A stretch of DNA of 11,250 nucleotides from an uncultured Eubacteriales bacterium (lineage in GTDB: Bacteria; Bacillota; Clostridia; Monoglobales; Monoglobaceae): positions 1 through 11,250 of the forward strand of contig URZD01000056.1 of NCBI GenBank assembly GCA_900552305.1, written 5' to 3'. The notes under the pieces are model-generated. The model did not search any database. It was not told where the DNA came from and saw nothing but the letters and a program-made list of their open reading frames with translations. Positions 1-4,800 of the stretch are shown here, piece by piece. Position 1 is the first letter of the stretch. Each line of letters opens with the position of its first letter. The translations under genes were made by a program, and so were the position numbers.

Positions 1-1385
1 CCTCCCTCACCCTCGGGTGCGGCTCATGGGGCGGAAACTCGGTTTCCGAAAATGTCGGTGTAAAGCACCTTATAAATATTAAAACCGTTGCGGAAAGAAG
101 GGAAAATATGCTTTGGTTCAGAGCTCCGGAAAAGGTATATATAAAGAAAGGCTGTCTGCCGGTCGCACTCGGCGAGCTTAAAACCGTAATGAACAAAAAG
201 AGGGTGTTTATCGTAACCGACAGCTTCCTCTATCATAACGGATACACAAAGGCGATAACCGACAGGCTTGACGAAATGGGAATCGAGCACACGACCTTCT
301 TTGACGTTGCGCCCGACCCGACCCTCGGCTGCGCGACAGAGGGCGCAAAGCAGATGACGGCGTTCGCTCCCGACTGCATAATCGCACTCGGCGGCGGCAG
401 CGCAATGGACGCGGCAAAAATTATGTGGGTACTTTACGAGCATCCCGAAGCTGATTTTATGGATATGGCAATGCGCTTTATCGATATAAGAAAAAGAGTC
501 TACACCTTCCCGAAAATGGGCGAAAAGGCATATTTTATCGCGATTCCGACCTCTGCGGGAACAGGCTCGGAGGTAACTCCGTTTGCGGTTATTACGGACG
601 AAAAAACCGGTATAAAATACCCGCTTGCAGACTACGAGCTGCTCCCCAAAATGGCGATAATCGATACCGACTTCCATATGTCTGCGCCGAAGGGTCTGAC
701 TGCGGCGTCCGGTATAGACGCGGTAACACACGCTCTGGAGGCGTATGCGTCAATGATGGCGACCGACTACACGGACGGACTTGCGCTGAAGGCGCTTAAA
801 ACAATATTCGAGTATCTTCCGCGGGCATACGATAACGGACAAACAGACGTCGTCGCGCGTGAGAAAATGGCGAACGCCGCAACAATGGCGGGCATGGCGT
901 TTGCAAACGCGTTCCTCGGCGTGTGCCACTCCATGGCTCATAAGCTCGGCGCGTTCCACCACCTGCCGCACGGCGTTGCAAATGCGCTGATGATTGAGGA
1001 TGTACTGAGATTTAATGCGTCGGAAACTCCGGCAAAAATGGGTACCTTCCCGCAATACGACCACCCGCACACACTCGCGAGATATGCCGAGGTTGCGGAT
1101 TCGCTCGGTCTCGGCGGCAAAACCGATATCGAGAAGCTGGAAAACCTTATCAAGGCGGTGAACGAACTTAAAGACCGCGTCGGAATCAAAAAAACAATCC
1201 GCGATTACGGAATTGACGAAAAGGATTTTCTTGACCGCCTTGACGATATGACCGAGCAGGCGTTTGACGACCAGTGTACCGGCGCAAACCCGCGCTACCC
1301 GCTGATGAGCGAGATTAAGCAAATGTATCTTAACGCGTACTACGGAAAAAACAACGAAGAAAAAACGCAGGGAGGGGAAAAATAA
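1..1385 (+). CDS. adhE: Bifunctional acetaldehyde/alcohol dehydrogenase AdhE, C-terminal half (5' truncated)
   Basis: AdhE reduces acetyl-CoA to acetaldehyde and then ethanol with NADH in the cytoplasm, often as spirosome filaments. Only the iron-dependent alcohol dehydrogenase half is in the window. The frame has no stop back to base 3, well upstream of the ATG at 108, so that ATG is internal. The codons before it read SLTLGCGSWGGNSVSENVG, then KHLINIKTVAERRENMLW, which is the aldehyde-dehydrogenase end and linker typical of AdhE and absent from stand-alone iron alcohol dehydrogenases. Counting from the ATG at 108, the NAD-binding GGGS is at residues 95-98. The likely Fe ligands are D204, H208, H274 and H288, with the same spacing (4, 66, 14) that I recall for the ligands of E. 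coli AdhE. The end DDQCTGANPRYPLMSEIKQ is also AdhE-like. The CoA-acylating catalytic Cys lies outside the window. The stop overlaps the next start by one base. Confidence 0.95.
   Translation, partial: SLTLGCGSWGGNSVSENVGVKHLINIKTVAERRENMLWFRAPEKVYIKKGCLPVALGELKTVMNKKRVFIVTDSFLYHNGYTKAITDRLDEMGIEHTTFFDVAPDPTLGCATEGAKQMTAFAPDCIIALGGGSAMDAAKIMWVLYEHPEADFMDMAMRFIDIRKRVYTFPKMGEKAYFIAIPTSAGTGSEVTPFAVITDEKTGIKYPLADYELLPKMAIIDTDFHMSAPKGLTAASGIDAVTHALEAYASMMATDYTDGLALKALKTIFEYLPRAYDNGQTDVVAREKMANAATMAGMAFANAFLGVCHSMAHKLGAFHHLPHGVANALMIEDVLRFNASETPAKMGTFPQYDHPHTLARYAEVADSLGLGGKTDIEKLENLIKAVNELKDRVGIKKTIRDYGIDEKDFLDRLDDMTEQAFDDQCTGANPRYPLMSEIKQMYLNAYYGKNNEEKTQGGEK
1371..1377 (+). promoter_or_regulatory. 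Ribosome binding site inside the adhE 3' end
   Basis: GGAGGGG lies 7 nt before the ATG at 1385, within the last codons of adhE. With the TAATG stop/start overlap it fixes the start of the phosphotransferase and suggests translational coupling. Confidence 0.75.
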
Positions 1386-2134
1386 TGAAGCTGGACAGAA
1401 TTATTGCCGTAAGAAACAATAAAACGATATACCGTGACGGCGACCTTTGTATGAAGGTATTCGGCGAGGGATTTTCAAAAGCGGACATTCTCAACGAGGC
1501 TCTTAATCAGGCGCGTGTTGAGGAAACCGGACTGAACATTCCCAAAATCGAGGAGGTCACCATGATAGAGGGCAAGTGGGCGATTGTATCCGACTATATC
1601 AGCGGCACAACCCTTGCTAAGCTTATGGCGGAACACCCCGAAAAAAAGGAGGAATACATGAATATGTTTGTTGACCTCCAGATTGAAATGCACAAAAAAA
1701 GCTGTCCCGACCTCAACAAGCTGGTTGATAAAATGAACCGCAAAATAAGTCAGACCGACCTGTCGGCAACGGTTCGCTATGACCTGCACACCCGCCTTAA
1801 CGGAATGCCCAAGCACAAAAAGCTGTGCCACGGCGATTTTAACCCTTCCAATATAATTATAGCGGAGGATTCCACGCCGTATATAATAGACTGGTCGCAC
1901 GCAACGCGCGGCAACGCCTCGGCGGACGCGGCAAGAACATACCTTCTGTTTTGGTTAGACGGCGACATTACGGGCGCAAAACGGTATCTTGAGCTGTTCT
2001 GCGAAAAGAGCGATACCGCAATGCAGTATGTTCAGAAATGGATGCCGATTGTTGCGGCGTCACAGACGGTCAAGGGTAACGAAAAGGAGCGCGAGTTCCT
2101 TAATTCATGGATAGACGTTGTCGACTACGAATAA
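1385..2134 (+). CDS. APH/choline-kinase-fold phosphotransferase, possibly TIGR02172-like
   Basis: A 249-residue cytoplasmic protein with the aminoglycoside phosphotransferase (protein-kinase-like) fold. Visible motifs are K24 in LCMKVF (probable ATP-binding Lys) and E38 in the following helix. The catalytic loop HGDFNPSN is at 149-156, with D151 as likely base and N156 as metal ligand. IIDWSHA follows, with D169 in the DFG-like position. The N-terminal lobe is shorter than in classical APH enzymes, as in small Clostridia and Fibrobacter phosphotransferases of the TIGR02172 type; that placement is from memory. The substrate cannot be told from sequence, and nothing specifically indicates antibiotic resistance. 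The gene starts on the last base of the adhE stop codon with a strong RBS, so the two are probably co-transcribed. A link to ethanol metabolism would be guilt by association only. Confidence 0.8.
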   Translation: MKLDRIIAVRNNKTIYRDGDLCMKVFGEGFSKADILNEALNQARVEETGLNIPKIEEVTMIEGKWAIVSDYISGTTLAKLMAEHPEKKEEYMNMFVDLQIEMHKKSCPDLNKLVDKMNRKISQTDLSATVRYDLHTRLNGMPKHKKLCHGDFNPSNIIIAEDSTPYIIDWSHATRGNASADAARTYLLFWLDGDITGAKRYLELFCEKSDTAMQYVQKWMPIVAASQTVKGNEKEREFLNSWIDVVDYE

Positions 2135-2170
2135 AACCGGCACGGCAAATGTTTGGGCAAAACTAACACA

Positions 2171-2212
2171 GAAAAGGCGAAATCCGCCCCAAAGGCGGAT
2201 TATCCCCTTTTC
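2171..2212 (+). terminator. Two-part hairpin between the phosphotransferase and exonuclease genes
   Basis: The inner stem AATCCGCC (2181-2188) pairs perfectly with GGCGGATT (2194-2201). The outer stem GAAAAGG (2171-2177) pairs with CCTTTTC (2206-2212). A short U-rich side (CCCCTTTTC) makes it terminator-like for the upstream operon, but there is no clean T-run after the stem. It could instead be a leader structure of the exonuclease gene, because it ends only 4 nt before that gene's RBS. Confidence 0.5.
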
Positions 2213-2216
2213 AGAT

Positions 2217-2223
2217 AAAGGAG
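2217..2223 (+). promoter_or_regulatory. Ribosome binding site of the exonuclease gene
   Basis: AAAGGAG lies 10 nt before the ATG at 2234. Its AAAGG can also pair with CCTTT at 2206-2210, part of the preceding hairpin. Confidence 0.7.
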
Positions 2224-2233
2224 AATTTTCAAA

Positions 2234-2995
2234 ATGAAGCTTGTATCATGGAACGTAAACGGACTCAGAGCGTGTCTCGGCAAAGGATTCGAGGATATTT
2301 TCCGCGGATTTGACGCGGATATATTCGCGCTCCAGGAAACAAAAATGCAGCCCGGTCAGGCGGAGGTTGCCGCACGCGGCTATCTCCAATACTGGAACAG
2401 TGCCGAAAAGAAGGGGTACTCGGGAACGGCGGCTTTCACCCGCATGACCCCGATTTCCGTATCGTATGGCATGGGCATTGACGTTCACGATCATGAGGGT
2501 CGGCTGATAACCCTTGAATTTGAAAATTTCTTTTTTGTGACCTGCTACACGCCGAACTCGCAGAACGAGCTTGCCCGACTCGACTACCGTATGCAGTGGG
2601 AGGACGATTTCCGTGCATATCTTATGAAACTTGACAGCAAAAAGCCGGTCATATGCTGCGGCGATTTGAATGTTGCGCACAGGGAAATCGATTTGAAAAA
2701 CCCCAAAACAAACCGCCGCAACGCAGGATTTACCGATGAGGAGCGCGAAAAAATGACAGAGCTGCTTGACGCGGGATTTTGCGACAGCTTCAGATACCTC
2801 TATCCCGATGCCGATGGCATATATTCATGGTGGAGTTACCGTTTTAAGGCGCGCGAAAAGAACGCGGGGTGGCGCATCGACTACTTCCTTGTTTCCGAAC
2901 GCATTGCGGACAAAATCCGCGAGGCGAAAATTCATACCGATATTTTCGGCTCCGACCACTGTCCCGTTTCCCTGGAAATAGACATTGACCGATAA
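2234..2995 (+). CDS. xth: Exodeoxyribonuclease III / AP endonuclease (Xth/ExoA family)
   Basis: A 253-residue Mg-dependent enzyme that cuts DNA 5' of abasic sites and trims damaged 3' ends in base excision repair. It is full length for the family. Endonuclease/exonuclease/phosphatase fold motifs occur in order: N7 in SWNVNG; E35 in LQETK (metal ligand); Y105 in CYTPN; D144 and N146 in GDLNVAH; D216 in WRIDYF; and the terminal S240-D241-H242, whose D and H are catalytic. The NAGFTDEER and YSWWSYR segments are also typical. No signal peptide, so it is cytoplasmic. The ATG has a clear AAAGGAG 10 nt upstream. The gene follows a hairpin and precedes the thioredoxin gene by 108 bp, so it may be its own transcription unit. 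Confidence 0.95.
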   Translation: MKLVSWNVNGLRACLGKGFEDIFRGFDADIFALQETKMQPGQAEVAARGYLQYWNSAEKKGYSGTAAFTRMTPISVSYGMGIDVHDHEGRLITLEFENFFFVTCYTPNSQNELARLDYRMQWEDDFRAYLMKLDSKKPVICCGDLNVAHREIDLKNPKTNRRNAGFTDEEREKMTELLDAGFCDSFRYLYPDADGIYSWWSYRFKAREKNAGWRIDYFLVSERIADKIREAKIHTDIFGSDHCPVSLEIDIDR

Positions 2996-3088
2996 AGAAT
3001 TTTTGTCCGTTTAACGCCTGTCGAGCGTTGCGGCTTTAGAATTTTTGTGTAATAAAAAAATAAATTTTGCAGATACTACAAAAAAGAT

Positions 3089-3095
3089 AAGGATG
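3089..3095 (+). promoter_or_regulatory. Ribosome binding site of the thioredoxin gene
   Basis: AAGGATG lies 8 nt before the ATG at 3104, in an A-rich leader. Confidence 0.55.
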
Positions 3096-3103
3096 TGTGA
3101 AAA

Positions 3104-3418
3104 ATGAGTGTACTTCATATAACGGATAAAGAATTTGACAGCGTTATCTCTTCAAAGGATAAGCCTGTCCTTGTAGATTTTTGGGCGGAGTGGTGTATGC
3201 CGTGCAAGATGTTTGCTCCCGTAATCGATAAGCTTGATGCAGAAATCGGCGACCGCGCCGTGATTGCAAAGGTCAATATTGACGAATGTGAGGAGCTTGC
3301 GTCACAGTATCGCATTATGTCCATTCCAACGGTAGTAATTTTCAGAAACGGCGAGGAAGAACAGCGTTTTGTCGGCGCAAAAAGCGCGGGAGAGATAAAA
3401 AATCTGCTTGGACTGTGA
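3104..3418 (+). CDS. trxA: Thioredoxin with WCMPC active site
   Basis: A 104-residue single-domain thioredoxin, the usual length for bacterial TrxA, with no signal peptide; it acts as a cytoplasmic dithiol/disulfide reductant. The active site is WAEWCMPCK, with redox cysteines C31 and C34. D25 is the conserved buried acid, and the cis-proline loop is SIPTVVIF, with P75. The C-terminal RNGEEEQRFVGA strand-turn is standard. The residues between the cysteines are Met-Pro instead of the classical Gly-Pro. Such variants occur among Clostridia thioredoxins and can shift redox potential or partner choice. No thioredoxin reductase gene is in the window, so its electron donor is unknown. The next 560 bp carry no intact gene. 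Confidence 0.93.
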   Translation: MSVLHITDKEFDSVISSKDKPVLVDFWAEWCMPCKMFAPVIDKLDAEIGDRAVIAKVNIDECEELASQYRIMSIPTVVIFRNGEEEQRFVGAKSAGEIKNLLGL

Positions 3419-3481
3419 TTTGCGGCAGTGCAGCGCGGTTTTTCCCGAGTTTGCAATATTCGGACATTTTACGAAAAGAGC

Positions 3482-3510
3482 TTGACAAATTTAGAAATTC
3501 GATACATTAT
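3482..3510 (+). promoter_or_regulatory. Sigma-A-type promoter with no clear gene downstream
   Basis: TTGACA (3482-3487), a 17-nt spacer, then CATTAT (3505-3510). The -35 is perfect and the -10 matches the consensus at four of six positions. Predicted start is near 3517. No ORF follows until the IS3-like fragment at 3630, which sits behind a terminator-like hairpin. Confidence 0.55.
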
Positions 3511-3584
3511 AAAAAAGCAAGACCTTAAACGGTTATACCCAAACAATTACATCACATTTTAAATAACGTCATTACTGAAATGAG

Positions 3585-3628
3585 CCCCATTTGTTAGACA
3601 GAAATAAGTCTAATGAAAGGGGTTTTTT
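3585..3628 (+). terminator. Hairpin plus T-run at the IS left end, covering the transposase RBS
   Basis: CCCCATTTGTTAGAC (3585-3599) pairs with GTCTAATGAAAGGGG (3608-3622), a 15-position stem with one mismatch and two G-U pairs and an 8-nt loop. TTTTTT (3623-3628) follows. It has the form of an intrinsic terminator on the + strand. Its 3' arm carries AAAGGGG, the only RBS candidate for the ATG at 3630. Confidence 0.6.
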
Positions 3629-3629
3629 C

Positions 3630-3758
3630 ATGGGTAAAATTAAATATCCTCCGAAACTGCGATTGAAAATAGTTTCAGGATATTTAGACGGCAAGCTCGC
3701 AAAAAACCGCGCCAACGGTAAAACAAGCTATAATCGTCCGCCCGTATTTTTCAATTAA
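3630..3758 (+). pseudogene. IS3-type transposase OrfA fragment (N-terminus only)
   Basis: This 42-codon frame begins MGKIKYPPKLRLKIVSGYLDGK, which resembles the first helix of the helix-turn-helix in IS3-family OrfA proteins (a K-Y-P-x-E/K-L-R/K-x-x-I-V-x-x-Y-L pattern). From about residue 23 it departs from that pattern (LAKNRANGKTSYNRPPVFFN) and stops at 3756-3758. Intact OrfA proteins are usually 90-180 residues, so this is a remnant, probably broken near 3697 by deletion or by insertion of the adjacent palindromic DNA. The RBS candidate AAAGGGG (3616-3622) is buried in the preceding hairpin. It cannot encode a working transposase. Confidence 0.5.
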
Positions 3759-3870
3759 GTGTTCGTTCTTTGCCGCCTGTTTCACAGCTTTCGACAAAAG
3801 CCACAATATTGTGCCGCGTCGCAGCGCAGAAATTAACGAAAACAGAGGAGCGGTGGCGAGAATGAACTCT

Positions 3871-3886
3871 GATTTTCGCGAAAATC
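3871..3886. repeat. Perfect 16-bp palindrome
   Basis: GATTTTCGCGAAAATC is identical to its reverse complement. Its last three bases are shared with the next inverted repeat, so the two structures exclude each other if formed in RNA. Confidence 0.8.
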
Positions 3887-3915
3887 GGAGCAAGCTATAC
3901 ACCGCTTGCTCCGAT
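3884..3915 (-). terminator. 12-bp perfect inverted repeat, possible terminator of the TSCPD gene
   Basis: ATCGGAGCAAGC (3884-3895) and GCTTGCTCCGAT (3904-3915) are exact inverted copies around an 8-nt loop. On the - strand the stem is followed by TTTTCGCG, a short U-run, about 60 nt after the stop of the TSCPD gene. This fits a weak intrinsic terminator. It could equally be part of a repeat element. Confidence 0.5.
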
Positions 3916-3976
3916 GTGCGGGTGATATAAAGTTGTTTTTTCGCTCGGTTTCCCTCTGTGACCTTTCTTCTCGCTC

Positions 3977-4231
3977 CTATTCGGCGTTTTTTGCCTGTTC
4001 AAGAGCTTGTGCAAGCTGATCCGGACATGACGTACCACGACCGTTGCAATCTATCCCTTTAAGGCGCGAAATTGCCTCGTCAACATTCATACCCTCGACA
4101 AGTCTGCCCACTCCCTGAGTGTTACCCATGCAGCCGAACAGAAAATGCACATTTTTTACCGTGTTGCCGTCAAGGTCAAAGGATATTTCCTTCGAACACG
4201 TTCCGTGCGTTTTGTACTTAAAGCTTTTCAT
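3977..4231 (-). CDS. TSCPD-domain four-cysteine protein (TIGR03905-like)
   Basis: An 84-residue protein whose C-terminal part reads GRGTSCPDQLAQAL, giving the TSCPD motif at residues 67-71. It has four spaced cysteines: C12, C34, C62 and C69. This matches small stand-alone TSCPD proteins of Firmicutes (TIGR03905 type). The same domain occurs at the C-terminus of some ribonucleotide reductases, where it is thought to bind metal or nucleic acid. The function of the stand-alone form is unknown; Zn or Fe binding by the four Cys is an inference. The ATG has a strong GGGAGG site (on the + strand CCTCCCT, 4241-4247) about 9 nt upstream. It lies beyond the HU terminator, so it needs its own promoter, which I cannot place with confidence in the short spacer. 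Confidence 0.85.
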   Translation of the reverse strand: MKSFKYKTHGTCSKEISFDLDGNTVKNVHFLFGCMGNTQGVGRLVEGMNVDEAISRLKGIDCNGRGTSCPDQLAQALEQAKNAE

Positions 4232-4264
4232 TGTGTCATTCCTCCCTGAATATTAAACATATGT

Positions 4265-4295
4265 AAAAAAAGAACGCCGCTCGGGCGTTCTTTTT
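4265..4295 (-). terminator. Intrinsic terminator after the HU gene
   Basis: On the - strand a 12-bp perfect stem (arms 4284-4295 and 4267-4278), a 5-nt loop and a T-run of about seven (4271-4265) begin 16 nt after the HU stop. The A/T symmetry of the stem could let it act in both directions, but only the HU side has a gene reading into it. Confidence 0.9.
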
Positions 4296-4310
4296 GAAAT
4301 TCAAAGCTTA

Positions 4311-4586
4311 TTATTTATTGATAAGAGCCTTGAGTGCGCTGCCTGCCTTGAAAGCCGGAACCTTTGCAGCGTCAATCTTCATCTCAGCGCCTGTCTGAGG
4401 ATTTCTGCCTGTTCTTGCAGCTCTTGTTCTTACCTCAAAACCGCCGAAGCCGATAAGCTGAACTTTGTCACCCTTAACGAGTGCGCCTTCAACTGATGAG
4501 ATAAAAGCGTTCAGAGCAGCCTCTGCATCCTTCTTTGAAAGATTTGCTTTTTCAGCCATTGCTGAAATCAATTCCTGTTTATTCAT
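4311..4586 (-). CDS. hup: DNA-binding protein HU
   Basis: A 91-residue nucleoid protein that binds and bends DNA as a homodimer. It begins MNKQELISAMAEKANLSKKD and has the hydrophobic core IGFGGFEVRTRAAR. The DNA-gripping beta-arm contains the family signature GRNPQTGAEMKI (residues 60-71), with the intercalating Pro at 63. It ends VPAFKAGSALKALINK. Length and motifs match HU rather than IHF, and HU is the usual form in Firmicutes. A CTCCTT (4595-4600, AAGGAG on the coding strand) lies 8 nt before the ATG. The gene is monocistronic, with a strong terminator just downstream and an AT-rich leader with an inverted repeat upstream, as expected for an abundant protein. Confidence 0.97.
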   Translation of the reverse strand: MNKQELISAMAEKANLSKKDAEAALNAFISSVEGALVKGDKVQLIGFGGFEVRTRAARTGRNPQTGAEMKIDAAKVPAFKAGSALKALINK

Positions 4587-4604
4587 TTTTAAAACTCCTT
4601 TCTA

Positions 4605-4630
4605 AAAAAATAATTTTTAAATTATTTTTT
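4605..4630 (-). repeat. AT-only inverted repeat in the HU leader
   Basis: AAAAAATAATTT (4605-4616) and AAATTATTTTTT (4619-4630) are exact inverted copies with a 2-nt centre. They lie directly upstream of the HU RBS on the coding strand. The repeat could be a weak RNA hairpin or a curved HU-binding site. Confidence 0.6.
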
Positions 4631-4641
4631 CATGTAAATTA

Positions 4642-4670
4642 ACATATTTATTCTACTACATATTTATCAA
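4642..4670 (-). promoter_or_regulatory. Candidate HU promoter
   Basis: On the - strand TTGATA (4670-4665), a 17-nt spacer and ATATGT (4647-4642). The -35 is good and the -10 is poor, inside very AT-rich DNA, so the placement is tentative. Confidence 0.3.
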
Positions 4671-4800
4671 AAATTCCATAGTTTTCTGCGTTTTTCTTTA
4701 AATTCGTGACTTTGCACAAATTTTTTTTGCGTCCCTTGTCCTATTTGTCCAACAAAAACGGCTGAAATCCGCGTTTTGAGTGGGGTTTCGGATGTTTTTG

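Larger units (their letters stand above)
3576..3758 (+). mobile_element. IS3-family-like insertion sequence remnant, left end only
   Basis: The stretch from about 3576 resembles an IS3-family left terminal repeat, with the core CCCCATTTGTTAGACA at 3585-3600. It is followed by a transposase-like start at 3630. No right end, no OrfB with a DDE motif and no target-site duplication are visible, so only the left end survives. The exact outer boundary is uncertain. Beyond about 3697 the sequence no longer looks like a transposase. Confidence 0.55.
3759..3976. other. Gene-poor, palindrome-rich stretch
   Basis: No gene is convincing here. A 72-codon - strand frame (3684-3902) has no RBS and a composition unlike neighbouring proteins. 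The segment contains two strong palindromes (3871-3886 and 3884-3915) and shorter inverted matches such as CAGAG (3843-3847) with CTCTG (3868-3872). It may be part of a dispersed non-coding repeat, but one copy cannot show that. Confidence 0.4.

Noticed and set aside
24..731. 235-codon - strand frame opposite adhE
   Set aside because: It is antisense to well-conserved AdhE sequence and its translation shows no domain or RBS.
1385..2134. Antibiotic-resistance kinase
   Set aside because: The APH fold alone does not indicate drug resistance. Most chromosomal members of such families have other or unknown substrates, and no resistance context is present.
2996..3048. 11-bp direct repeat AGAATTTTTGT (2996-3006 and 3038-3048) as a binding-site pair
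   Set aside because: AT-rich spacers produce such repeats by chance, and no promoter of quality lies beside them.
3684..3902. 72-codon - strand frame in the spacer
   Set aside because: It starts inside the loop of the 12-bp inverted repeat, has no RBS, and runs into the IS fragment. I treat the region as non-coding, although a short protein cannot be fully excluded.
3576..3976. Complete transposon or genomic island
   Set aside because: Only one IS end and about 22 transposase codons are seen. There is no right end, target duplication or cargo.
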